Positions 5,529 through 12,604 of a stretch of DNA of 13,539 nt are shown in pieces. Every line of letters begins with the position of its first letter. Positions within the stretch are counted from its first letter, which is position 1. Under the pieces are notes generated by a model. It had not been told where the DNA came from. It searched no databases and worked only from the letters and a program-made list of their open reading frames with translations. The position numbers and the translations under genes were made by a program. This DNA comes from an uncultured Methanobrevibacter sp. (GTDB lineage: Archaea; Methanobacteriota; Methanobacteria; Methanobacteriales; Methanobacteriaceae): the NCBI GenBank assembly GCA_904501935.1, contig CAJGDA010000033.1, forward strand, positions 1 to 13,539, written 5' to 3'.

Positions 5529-6743
5529 TTGAAAGATAGAGTAGTTATATCCCCAACAACTCGTCAAGAAGGCCATGCCGAACTCGTCATGGAAGTTGAT
5601 GATGAAGGGATAGTTACAAAAGGTATGTATTTTAGTATAACTCCTGTAAGGGGTTTAGAAAAGATGGTTCTTAACAAAGCACCTGAAACCGCTCCTGTTT
5701 TATGTCAAAGAATCTGTGGAGTATGTCCAATTCCACACACTTTAGCATCCGCAGAAGCTATGGACATGGCATTAGGAATTGAAATTCCTAAAGCAGCTAA
5801 ATTGTTAAGAAAAGCTGTTGCAGCAGCACACGGTATTAACAGTGCAGCAATTCACCACTTCTTAGTTGCACCTGACGTTGTCCCTGAAGACAAATTCGTA
5901 GATGCAGTTAACAGTGTAAGTGAAGTCAGAAAAAATGTTCAATATGTTGTTGAAATGATTGCTGGTGAAGGTATCCACCCATCTGATATAAGAGTTGGTG
6001 GTATGGCAAGAAACATCACACCATTCACTAAAGAAAGATTAATCGAAAGAATGACTGCATTAAAACCAAAACTTGAAGAACACGTCGAATTTATTAAAAA
6101 CTGTGTGCTTGAAGCTGGTTTACCTAATGATTTAGGTGTTGTTAACCAACCGTTAATGGCAATGGATGCAACTTATGGTACCAACGATTTCGATATGGAC
6201 AAATTCTCAGAAGTATTGCCTGAAGCATGGTATGATGATCCAGAAATAGGTAAAAGAGGATGTTCAGTAATTCCATTATGGGAAGGTAATAATGTTGAAA
6301 CTGGTCCAAGAGCAAGAATGGAAAAATTCTCCGGATTTAAAGATAAGGGTGTAGTTGCACAACATGTTGCTCGTGCTGACGAAATGTTGAAAAACTACGA
6401 TGCTTGTATGGAAGCATTAGATGCTATTGATCCTGCAGCACCTGCAAATGTATCTTACGATAAGAGGGGAACTGGTGAACTTGGATTTGGTGTCATTGAA
6501 GGTCCTAGAGGAACTGATGTGCATATGGCAAAAGTTGTCGAAGGAAAAACCCAATTCTATTCTGCAATTGTGCCAACTACATGGAACATTCCAACTATGG
6601 GTCCTGCAACCGAAGGATTCCACCACGAATTAGGTCCTCATGTAATTAGGGCATATGACCCATGTTTATCATGTGCTACTCACGTGATGGTAGTTGACGA
6701 CGAAGATAAATCCATTCTCAAAAATGAAATGGTGAGAATCTAA
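5529..6743 (+). CDS. frhA: Coenzyme F420-reducing [NiFe]-hydrogenase, alpha (large) subunit
   Basis: A 404-residue catalytic subunit that oxidises H2 and passes electrons through FrhG and FrhB to F420 for methanogenesis. The Ni-Fe site ligands are C63/C66 (RICGVCPIPHT) near the N-terminus and C379/C382 (DPCLSCATH, 377-385) near the end. All four are ordinary Cys, with no selenocysteine. After H385 come 19 residues (VMVVDDEDK...) that form the C-terminal extension removed by the FrhD peptidase after nickel insertion. The frame opens at an ATG at 5493, but TTG 5529 is preferred: GAGGTGA (5517-5523) lies five bases upstream and KDRVVISPTTRQEGHAELVMEV is the family N-terminus. It is the first gene of frhADGB. 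Confidence 0.96.
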   Translation: MKDRVVISPTTRQEGHAELVMEVDDEGIVTKGMYFSITPVRGLEKMVLNKAPETAPVLCQRICGVCPIPHTLASAEAMDMALGIEIPKAAKLLRKAVAAAHGINSAAIHHFLVAPDVVPEDKFVDAVNSVSEVRKNVQYVVEMIAGEGIHPSDIRVGGMARNITPFTKERLIERMTALKPKLEEHVEFIKNCVLEAGLPNDLGVVNQPLMAMDATYGTNDFDMDKFSEVLPEAWYDDPEIGKRGCSVIPLWEGNNVETGPRARMEKFSGFKDKGVVAQHVARADEMLKNYDACMEALDAIDPAAPANVSYDKRGTGELGFGVIEGPRGTDVHMAKVVEGKTQFYSAIVPTTWNIPTMGPATEGFHHELGPHVIRAYDPCLSCATHVMVVDDEDKSILKNEMVRI

Positions 6744-6762
6744 GTTGAGGGAGGAAAAATTA

Positions 6763-7332
6763 ATGCCTTATCATTCGGATATAATCGTCATTGGTTGTGG
6801 AAACATCTTGTTTAAAGATGATGGTTTCGGTCCAATAGTTATTAATATTTTACAAAAATATCTCAATGATGAAAACGATTATTACGATCCAGCTGTTACT
6901 GCTTATGTTGAGGATGAATTTGATAAAACTATTTTGGAAGAGATTAAAGAAAAATTTGCAGATGTATCATTACCGGATAGTATTCAATTTATTGATGGGG
7001 GTACTGCAGCTCCAACAAATTTTTTCCCATTGTATGAAGATTATGATTGGAAAAAACTAATAGTTGTTGATGTTGTTGAGTTTAATGCGGAACCTGGAAC
7101 TGTTGATAAATTTGATCCTAATATTATGAAAATAGGAAAATATGATAATCCTCATGGAATGACTGTTGAAGAACCTCTTCAAAAGATTTCCGAAAAATGT
7201 GAAGTGATAGTTGTCGGTTGTAAACCGGCTGAGATTCCAACACCGGATGTGGATATGGGTTTAACAGAACCTGTTGAAAAGGCAATTCCTGAAGCTATTG
7301 ATATTATTTTAAATGAAATCGGGGTAAAATAA
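6763..7332 (+). CDS. frhD: F420-hydrogenase maturation endopeptidase
   Basis: A 189-residue nickel-dependent peptidase of the HycI/HybD/FrhD family, which trims the C-terminus of FrhA after nickel insertion. It starts with the family signature IGCGNILFKDDGFGP (N14, D19/D20). Candidate metal ligands by position are D20, D103 (IVVDVVEF) and H131 (NPHGMT). The QFIDGGTAAP segment is the usual glycine-rich turn. A TTG at 6745 is in frame, but ATG 6763 is preferred: GGGAGG (6749-6754) sits eight bases upstream, and the earlier start would put six odd residues before the core strand. It begins 19 nt after frhA, and its stop overlaps the frhG start (TAATG). Confidence 0.95.
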   Translation: MPYHSDIIVIGCGNILFKDDGFGPIVINILQKYLNDENDYYDPAVTAYVEDEFDKTILEEIKEKFADVSLPDSIQFIDGGTAAPTNFFPLYEDYDWKKLIVVDVVEFNAEPGTVDKFDPNIMKIGKYDNPHGMTVEEPLQKISEKCEVIVVGCKPAEIPTPDVDMGLTEPVEKAIPEAIDIILNEIGVK

Positions 7333-8177
7333 TGTTTGAAAAATTAAAAAGAGCTTTTGGTGGATCTAAAGAAGAAGTTGCACCAAAAGTAGAAGAAAAA
7401 GTTGAAGAAGCTGCTCCTGTAGAAACTACCGCACCTGCAGAAGAACCTAAAGCTGCTTCATCAAAACCACGTATTGGTTACATACACTTAAGTGGTTGTA
7501 CTGGTGATGCAATGTCTTTAACTGAAAACTATGACATATTATCCACTGTTTTAACTGACATGATTGACATTGTATACGGACAAACTTTAGTTGATAAATG
7601 GATTCACGGAACTTATGCTGAAGAAATGCCAGAAATGGACTTATGTTTAATTGAAGGATCTGTTTGTTTACAAGACGAACACAGTGTTCACGAACTCTTA
7701 GAAGCAAGAGAAAAATCTGGATTAATTTGTGCATTTGGATCTTGTGCTGTAACTGGTTGTTTCACTACTTTCGCACGTGGTGGTCAACAAGCACAACCTA
7801 AACACGAATCTTTCTTACCAATTAGTTCTTTAATTAAAGTAGATTTAGCACTTCCTGGTTGTCCTGTAGCTCCTGAAGTAATCGCAAAAGCTGTTGTCGC
7901 ATTATGTGAAGGCGACTTAGATTACTTAAAACCAGCAATGGATTGGGCTGCATGTAATCAAGGCTGTGGCTGTGACGTATTAACCAACGTTGTCCGCCAA
8001 GGATTATGTACTGGCTGTGGAACTTGCGCTCTTGGTTGTCCAACTAGGGCAATGGGCTTTTCCGAAGGTAGACCTAGCTGTGATAGGGACAGATGTATTA
8101 AATGTGGAACTTGTTACTTGATGTGTCCAAGGTCATGGTTACCTGAAGGAAGAATTAAAAAGGAAACAGGACTTTAG
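7332..8177 (+). CDS. frhG: Coenzyme F420-reducing hydrogenase, gamma (small, FeS) subunit
   Basis: A 281-residue electron-transfer subunit. Residues 1-10 (MFEKLKRAFG) look like a basic amphipathic helix, and 11-46 are an acidic Ala/Pro/Glu/Val linker. The hydrogenase small-subunit core begins at PRIGYIHLSGCTGDAMSL with C56, then GSCAVTG (C138) and LPGCPVAP (C177) as proximal-cluster ligands. The C-terminal part carries ferredoxin-type clusters: CNQGCGC (208-214), CTGCGTCALGCP (226-237) and CIKCGTCYLMCP (255-266). Core and length match methanogen FrhG. Its ATG shares one base with the frhD stop, so translation is coupled. frhB follows after 11 nt. Confidence 0.96.
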   Translation: MFEKLKRAFGGSKEEVAPKVEEKVEEAAPVETTAPAEEPKAASSKPRIGYIHLSGCTGDAMSLTENYDILSTVLTDMIDIVYGQTLVDKWIHGTYAEEMPEMDLCLIEGSVCLQDEHSVHELLEAREKSGLICAFGSCAVTGCFTTFARGGQQAQPKHESFLPISSLIKVDLALPGCPVAPEVIAKAVVALCEGDLDYLKPAMDWAACNQGCGCDVLTNVVRQGLCTGCGTCALGCPTRAMGFSEGRPSCDRDRCIKCGTCYLMCPRSWLPEGRIKKETGL

Positions 8178-8188
8178 GAGGAATGAAT

Positions 8189-9040
8189 ATGGTATTAGGT
8201 ACTTATAAAGAAGCAGTATCTGCAAGATCTACTGATAGTAAAATATTAGAAGTATCACAAGATGGTGGTATTGTATCTGCATTACTCTGTTACGCACTCG
8301 ATGAAGGAATCATTGAAGGTGCAGTTGTAGCTGGAGCTCCTGATGATGATTGGAGACCTATTCCTACTGTAGTAACTTCCTCTGATGAAGTTATCGCAGC
8401 TGCTGGAACTAAATATTCCATGTCCCCAACTTTATCTGCTTTAAAAGAAGCAACCCGTCAATGCGGAATCGAAAAACTTGGTGTTGTAGCAACTCCATGT
8501 CAAATTCAAGGTTTAAGAAAAGCACAAGCTTACCCATTCACTAGATTTGTCGCTGATAAAGTTAAATTAATCATCGGTATCTACTGTATGGAAAACTTCC
8601 CTATGGCTTCTCTCGATACCTTCGCAACCGCTAAATTAGGATTTGACTCCTTAACTGACGCTACCAAAATGGACATCGGTAAAGGAAAATTCTGGTTAAC
8701 TAAAGACGGTGAAGATAATGGTTTAGCTATTAAAGAAACACACGGTTACGAACAAGCTGGATGTAACATATGTAATGACTATGTTGCTGAATGGGCTGAC
8801 GTATCCACCGGTTCTGTAGGATCTCCTGATGGATGGTCCACTGTATTAACCAGAACTGATGATGGTGCAAACGTATTTAAAGCTGCAGTTTCCGCAGGTT
8901 TAATCGAAACCAAACCAGTCAGTGAAGAAAAATTCGGTTTACCAATGCTTGAAAAATTAGCTAAACAGAAAAAAGACAAAAATAATGCAGAACGTGAAAG
9001 AAGAGCTAAAATGGGAGTTAAAGTCCCAACTATATACTAA
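8189..9040 (+). CDS. frhB: Coenzyme F420-reducing hydrogenase, beta subunit (F420/FAD site)
   Basis: A 283-residue flavoprotein that carries FAD and an FeS cluster and reduces F420. Recognisable segments are MVLGTYKEAVSARST at the start, SQDGGIVSALL (flavin/F420-binding glycine motif), AAGTKYSMSP, VATPCQIQGLRK, IGIYCMENFP, MDIGKGKFW, HGYEQAGCNICNDYVAEWADVS and TGSVGSPDGWSTV. The cysteines in ATPCQ, YCME and GCNIC are the likely cluster ligands. ATGs occur at 8183 and 8189. The second is chosen because AGGAGG (8176-8181, overlapping the frhG stop) is then seven bases away rather than one, and MVLGTYKE is the family start. It is the last gene of the operon, and a long T-tract follows. Confidence 0.96.
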   Translation: MVLGTYKEAVSARSTDSKILEVSQDGGIVSALLCYALDEGIIEGAVVAGAPDDDWRPIPTVVTSSDEVIAAAGTKYSMSPTLSALKEATRQCGIEKLGVVATPCQIQGLRKAQAYPFTRFVADKVKLIIGIYCMENFPMASLDTFATAKLGFDSLTDATKMDIGKGKFWLTKDGEDNGLAIKETHGYEQAGCNICNDYVAEWADVSTGSVGSPDGWSTVLTRTDDGANVFKAAVSAGLIETKPVSEEKFGLPMLEKLAKQKKDKNNAERERRAKMGVKVPTIY

Positions 9041-9048
9041 ATCTTCTT

Positions 9049-9067
9049 TCTTTTTTTCTTTTTTTTT
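9049..9067 (+). terminator. T-tract terminator of the frh operon
   Basis: From 9049 to 9067 the plus strand is almost all T (one C interruption at 9058), starting about ten bases after the frhB stop. Archaeal RNA polymerase terminates at such U-tracts without needing a hairpin. A weak TGGGA/TCCCA stem (9012-9016 with 9024-9028) lies inside the end of frhB. Confidence 0.65.
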
Positions 9068-9082
9068 AATTTAATATATTTA

Positions 9083-9116
9083 TAAAAAAAATAGTTGAAG
9101 AGATTTGAGTCTCTTC
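9083..9116 (-). terminator. Hairpin at the map stop codon followed by T-tract
   Basis: Perfect 7-bp inverted repeat GAAGAGA / TCTCTTC (9097-9103 and 9110-9116) with a 6-nt loop. It begins at the last base of the map TAG stop. On the minus strand a run of about eight Ts follows (complement of 9084-9091). With the plus-strand T-tract it separates the convergent frh and map transcripts. Confidence 0.7.
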
Positions 9117-10033
9117 TAGATAGTTGTAACTGTACAACCTTCTTTTTCGACAATTATTGTATGTTCCTTTTGACTTACAAAGCAATCCTGCTTTTCACGA
9201 AGAGGGGCATAAGGATAAATTGCCATGGCATCAGATAGTTGCTTTAATGCGATAGCTCCTTTTCTTTCGCCAAACTCATCTGTTATCCACCTTCCTGAAA
9301 ATGGAACATGTGCATGATTGTGTTGGATATATTTTAAAACTCTTTGAGTGCTTTTCATTCTAAAAGGCTTGTTTGCAAGGTATGCAAAGATATAATGTCC
9401 TGGGGAATCGTTTACAATACCTTCTCCATTGGTTGCAAACGGTTCAATTGCAATGGCCTGACCTTCTTCCAAAACATAATTATCGTGATTGTCATAATTT
9501 GGAATGGAAATTCCTGCATGCAAGTTATATTGTTCTAGGCTATGGCCTGTTAAGTTAAATATTGGGTTTAACTTATATTCTGAAATTGCTTCATGAACTG
9601 CTGCGCCAATTTTTGATATTTCAATTCCTGCTCTAGCTGTTGCTATTGCAGCTTCAAGGCCAGCCTCTGATGCTTCAACTATTTCTTCATGCAGATTAAT
9701 TTCATCTTGAGTATAATTTTCATCAATATTGCCGCTAGCTATTATTGTAACCGCAGAATCCGCAATGCAACCGTCAACCATTGCGCCTATGTCCAGTTTA
9801 ACCATGTCGCCTGCATTGAATTGGGTTTTGTCTCCTGCAGGGGAGGTATAATGTGCAGCTATTTCGTTTATTGATACGTTACACGGAAAAGCAATTTCAG
9901 CACCAGTTTTTAATATTTCGCTTTCTACATAGTTAACAAGGTCAATAACCAAAGCTCCATCAGTGATTAATTTTGAAGCTTCATCACGTATGTCTGAAAC
10001 AATTTTTCCAGCTTTTAAATAAGATTCAATCAT
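9116..10033 (-). CDS. map: Methionine aminopeptidase, type II (archaeal)
   Basis: A 305-residue cytoplasmic metalloprotease that removes the initiator Met from new proteins. Pita-bread fold motifs are clear: H61 in AAHYTSPAGD (substrate-binding His), KLDIGAMVDGCIADSAVT with D81 and D92 as metal ligands, TGHSLEQYNLHAG with H164, IAIEPFATNGEG with E197, and E290 (KEHTII) as the last ligand. A type II insert (about 225-280, including YIQHNHAHVPFSGRW) lies between E197 and E290. Length and ligand spacing fit archaeal MetAP. The ATG at 10033 has GAAGG upstream (minus strand). It diverges from the coiled-coil gene pair and is convergent with frh. Confidence 0.95.
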   Translation of the reverse strand: MIESYLKAGKIVSDIRDEASKLITDGALVIDLVNYVESEILKTGAEIAFPCNVSINEIAAHYTSPAGDKTQFNAGDMVKLDIGAMVDGCIADSAVTIIASGNIDENYTQDEINLHEEIVEASEAGLEAAIATARAGIEISKIGAAVHEAISEYKLNPIFNLTGHSLEQYNLHAGISIPNYDNHDNYVLEEGQAIAIEPFATNGEGIVNDSPGHYIFAYLANKPFRMKSTQRVLKYIQHNHAHVPFSGRWITDEFGERKGAIALKQLSDAMAIYPYAPLREKQDCFVSQKEHTIIVEKEGCTVTTI

Positions 10034-10133
10034 AAATTATTACCTTCTATACTAAATAATTAATTATTTAATTAATAAAGTTTATATAATATTTTATATT
10101 ATTATACTGTATATATTATTTGGAGGTTATGAC
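10034..10133. promoter_or_regulatory. Divergent promoter region, map / coiled-coil genes
   Basis: A 100-nt AT-rich spacer. TTTATATAAT at 10080-10090 can be read as a TATA element on both strands. On the plus side it would give a start near 10110, with GGAGG (10122-10126) before ATG 10134. On the minus side the start would fall near 10060. Confidence 0.45.
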
Positions 10134-10544
10134 ATGGAAAGTATTCCTACAATTCCTGATCAAATATTTTATTTGATTATTTTGGTAATTGTTGCTGTTG
10201 TACTACTTATCATTGTTTTCCAATGGAGAAGAGTTGCAGAATCAAAAAATTCAATAATGGTTCTTGAAAAAGAAATTGAACTTAAAAAAATGTCCATGGT
10301 AGAAAAAGACATTGAATCTAAAAGATTAATGGATAATCCAATTCCATTACCTCAAGAGCAGCAAGACAGTCTTTCAGCTATTAGACAATCCACTACTGAA
10401 GTAAGAAGTAATGTTGGTTATCTTCACTCTGAAATTAATGAAAGATTAGCCAGACTTGAAGCTGAAACTGAACAACGAAAATTGGAAAAAATGCTAAAAG
10501 AAATTGAAGCAAAAGAGAAAAAACTCAAAAAAATGAGTAAATAG
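10134..10544 (+). CDS. Small membrane-anchored coiled-coil protein (136 aa), function unknown
   Basis: I do not recognise a characterised family. Residues about 11-30 form one strongly hydrophobic helix (IFYLIILVIVAVVLLIIVF), followed by positive residues (QWRRV), which predicts the C-terminus in the cytoplasm. The rest is charged and helical: residues 36-65 and 80-133 have heptad-like patterns rich in Glu, Lys and Leu, interrupted by a Pro-rich turn (NPIPLPQEQ). The tail is very basic (KAKEKKLKKMSK-like). The start has GGAGG eight bases upstream. The stop overlaps the binding site of the next gene, so the two form an operon of look-alike proteins. Such pairs could be membrane scaffolds or spacers, but nothing here shows it. 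Confidence 0.75.
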   Translation: MESIPTIPDQIFYLIILVIVAVVLLIIVFQWRRVAESKNSIMVLEKEIELKKMSMVEKDIESKRLMDNPIPLPQEQQDSLSAIRQSTTEVRSNVGYLHSEINERLARLEAETEQRKLEKMLKEIEAKEKKLKKMSK

Positions 10545-10552
10545 GTGGTAAT

Positions 10553-11074
10553 ATGGATGCTATGGAAGCAGTTGCAATTATTATCTTAATCATTGCGATT
10601 GTAATTTTAGTTTATTATTATTTATTAAATAGTCCTGAAACTATGGCTAAAATACGTAAAGTTGTTCCTCAAAGTGCCGATGCGCATATGAATGAAGTTT
10701 TAGGTAACGATAACCAGGGTTATGATTTAGCTAAAGAAGATTTGGTTGATGGTGAAGATTCAGGATCAATGAGTAAAAGAATCAAAGTTAAACTGAGCGA
10801 CATCGACATGTCCAGTTTAAACACTGATGCATTTTCCAACAAAATTGATGCGTTTTTAGATGCTAAAAGTGATGAACTGATTAAGGACTGGTCTTTAGCT
10901 ACTACAAATGATTTGGAAGAGCTTCAAACTAAATTCACTGAAACAACAAGCAGTGTGGATAATTTAGAGAAAAACTTCGAAGAATTTAAAAAATCATCTG
11001 AAGAGTTCCAAAAAGTCACTGAGGAAAGATTAGGTGATTTAGACCAAAGAATAGAATCATTAGAAAATAAATAG
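10553..11074 (+). CDS. Second membrane-anchored coiled-coil protein (173 aa), function unknown
   Basis: Same architecture as its upstream neighbour but not obviously a duplicate. It has an N-terminal membrane helix (about residues 5-26, IIILIIAIVILVYYYLL), a linker with an acidic patch (KEDLVDGEDSGS, about 62-73), then long helices. Residues 120-172 (LEELQTKF, SVDNLEKNFEEF, EERLGDLDQRIESLENK) show clear a/d hydrophobic spacing typical of a coiled coil. ATG 10553 is chosen for GGTGGT (10544-10549) just upstream; another in-frame ATG is at 10559. The acidic character (versus the basic first protein) would suit hetero-oligomer formation, but that is inference. The gene ends in a hairpin whose loop is exactly the stop codon. 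Confidence 0.75.
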   Translation: MDAMEAVAIIILIIAIVILVYYYLLNSPETMAKIRKVVPQSADAHMNEVLGNDNQGYDLAKEDLVDGEDSGSMSKRIKVKLSDIDMSSLNTDAFSNKIDAFLDAKSDELIKDWSLATTNDLEELQTKFTETTSSVDNLEKNFEEFKKSSEEFQKVTEERLGDLDQRIESLENK

Positions 11075-11103
11075 TTTATTTTCTTTGATTTTTATCTTTT
11101 TTC
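11062..11103 (+). terminator. 10-bp hairpin whose loop is the TAG stop, plus T-rich tail
   Basis: Perfect 10-bp inverted repeat AGAAAATAAA / TTTATTTTCT (11062-11071 and 11075-11084). Its 3-nt loop is the TAG stop (11072-11074). T-rich DNA follows to 11102. A strong terminator candidate. Confidence 0.65.
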
Positions 11104-11118
11104 CGAAAGGTTTATATA
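11104..11118 (+). promoter_or_regulatory. BRE/TATA promoter of initiator tRNA-Met and rnpB
   Basis: CGAAAGG (11104-11110) followed by TTTATATA (11111-11118) is a textbook archaeal BRE-TATA pair. It predicts a start near 11141, about 18 nt before the tRNA. No comparable element lies between the tRNA and rnpB at a usable distance, so both genes probably share this promoter. Confidence 0.7.
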
Positions 11119-11158
11119 TTGTTCTTACTAAATTATTATATACTGTTTTTATTCATAT

Positions 11159-11233
<75 letters not shown>

Positions 11234-11252
11234 CTATTTAATTAATATTTTT

Positions 11253-11540
11253 CATGGCAAGTTAAAGACAGCTGTTGGTTTTTTAAACTAAGGAAACTCC
11301 GCCCATCAAACAAGACTATGGCGTTGAAAAACGTATGCTGAGAAGCATGACTCTGGAGCAGAAACGATACAGCTTTTAATGGTAGACGATGATATTTAAT
11401 TGAGGACATTAAAAGAATTGGTGAAACGGCCATTCCATAGGATGCAAGAGCAAAGCTGCCGATAATCACTTGTGTAGGCAAGGTAGTTCGCTTAGATGAA
11501 TGCTGTTAAACAGAAGGTGGGTTACTCTTAACAGGCCATG
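11253..11540 (+). ncRNA. rnpB: RNase P RNA, archaeal type
   Basis: The catalytic RNA that trims tRNA 5' leaders. Conserved blocks appear in order: CR-I-like AAGGAAACTCCGCCC (11286-11300), GAGCAGAAACGATAC (about 11356-11370), GTGAAACGGCC (about 11420-11430), the CR-IV-like GCAAGAGCAAAGCTG (about 11443-11457) and CR-V ACAGAAGGTGGGTTAC (11510-11525). P1 closes the ends: CATGGC (11253-11258) pairs with GCCATG (11535-11540), extended outside by AATTAATATT on both sides. P2 pairs GTTAA (11261-11265) with TTAAC (11528-11532). CCGCC of CR-I pairs with GGTGG of CR-V. Ends are set by P1 and are approximate. The last 36 bases up to 11538 recur at 13504-13539. Confidence 0.92.
11503..11538 (+). repeat. 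36-bp direct repeat, copy 1 (rnpB 3' end; candidate att site)
   Basis: Identical base for base to 13504-13539. It covers the CR-V core and the 3' strands of P2 and most of P1. Inside it, CTGTTAA and TTAACAG form 7-bp inverted arms around 18 bp, followed by GCCA. The flanks upstream of the two copies differ (AATG versus TAAC), so the identity starts sharply. Confidence 0.9.
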
Positions 11541-11704
11541 AATATTAATTATATGATTATTTTTACTTTTTTTAGAAATTTTCCATTGTCAAATCAAAAA
11601 ATATATGTTCTATGCAGACAAGATTTAAAATTGATTTCAGTTAATTTAGTTATTAAAACAAGTTGGACATTCATTTTTTTTAAGATTGTGTTTATGGAAG
11701 TGAT
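11541..11704 (+). promoter_or_regulatory. Gap between rnpB and the ABC operon: rnpB T-tracts and a possible promoter
   Basis: No gene is seen. T-runs right after rnpB (about 11560-11575) probably end the tRNA-rnpB transcript. CAAAAAATATATG (about 11594-11606) could be a BRE/TATA for the ABC genes, predicting a start near 11628. A T8 run at about 11673-11681 lies in the leader. GGAAGTGAT (11697-11704) is the binding site for the ATPase gene. Confidence 0.4.
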
Positions 11705-11707
11705 TTG

Positions 11708-12604
11708 ATGCATGTGATTGCAATTGAAAATTTCACTAAAGATTACGGTAATAAAAAAGGGGTTTTTGACGTATCTCTTCATATTGAAAAAGGTGAAGTG
11801 TACGGATACTTGGGGCCTAACGGAGCCGGAAAATCAACGACTTTAAGGCATTTGATGGGGTTTAGCAAAGCTGATTCTGGCAAATTGTCAGTGAATGATT
11901 TGGATTGCTGGAAAGATAAGACCATTATCAAAAAGGATGTAGGATATCTGCCTGGTGAAATAGCATTGCCTGAGGACATGACAGGAATCGAATATTTGAA
12001 GTTAATTGATAAGCTCAGAAAGACAAATGATTTAAGCTACGCAAATGAACTAATTGAATATTTTGAAATTGATTCCAGTGTGAAAATTAAAAAAATGAGT
12101 AAAGGGATGAAGCAGAAAATTGCAATTATAATGGCTTTCATGCATGACCCGGATATATTGCTTTTAGATGAACCTACAAGTGGTCTTGATCCATTAATGC
12201 AAGAAAAATTTATTAAATTGATAAATAATGAAAAGCAAAAAGGCAAAACAATAATCCTCTCTTCCCACATCTTTGAAGAAATAAGTAAATTGTGCGATAG
12301 GGTTGGAATCATTAAAAAAGGTAAGTTAATAAAAGAAGTGGTGATGGCGGATTTAAAGCATTCGGAAAATAAAACTTACAAAATCGAATTTAAAAATGAT
12401 GAGGATTTTGTTAAAATAAAAAATGAATATCCAAATGCAGAAGTCGAAACAAGCAAAAAACAAGTTATCATTTCAATTACAGACAATGAAATTAATAATC
12501 TCATATCTGACTTATCTTCCTGCGACATACGCTTTCTTAAGGAAGAAAAACATACTTTGGAAGAATATTTCATGAAATTTTATGAGGATGATGAAAATGT
12601 TTAG
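11708..12604 (+). CDS. ABC transporter ATP-binding protein (ABC-2 exporter type)
   Basis: A 298-residue ATPase that would power export through the adjacent permease. Motifs: Walker A GPNGAGKST (36-44), a Q-loop-region segment VGYLPGEIALPEDMTG without the usual Gln, signature MSKGMKQK (130-137, the degenerate SKGM form common in ABC-2 exporters), Walker B ILLLDEPTSGLD (D154, E155) and H-loop SSHIFEE (H187). Residues 220-298 form the extra C-terminal domain of this class. ATG 11708 follows GGAAGTGAT; a TTG directly before it (11705) is less likely. It overlaps the permease gene by a few bases. The substrate is unknown; relatives export peptides, antibiotics or lipids. It lies between copies of the rnpB 3' end. 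Confidence 0.9.
   Translation: MHVIAIENFTKDYGNKKGVFDVSLHIEKGEVYGYLGPNGAGKSTTLRHLMGFSKADSGKLSVNDLDCWKDKTIIKKDVGYLPGEIALPEDMTGIEYLKLIDKLRKTNDLSYANELIEYFEIDSSVKIKKMSKGMKQKIAIIMAFMHDPDILLLDEPTSGLDPLMQEKFIKLINNEKQKGKTIILSSHIFEEISKLCDRVGIIKKGKLIKEVVMADLKHSENKTYKIEFKNDEDFVKIKNEYPNAEVETSKKQVIISITDNEINNLISDLSSCDIRFLKEEKHTLEEYFMKFYEDDENV

Noticed and set aside
6649..6683. Selenocysteine in FrhA (as in some methanogen F420-hydrogenases)
   Set aside because: The C-terminal motif DPCLSCATH uses ordinary TGT/TGC Cys codons, with no in-frame TGA.
11242..11481. Open frame of 79 codons on the minus strand
   Set aside because: It lies antisense to the RNase P RNA gene, has no binding site and has no recognisable protein features.
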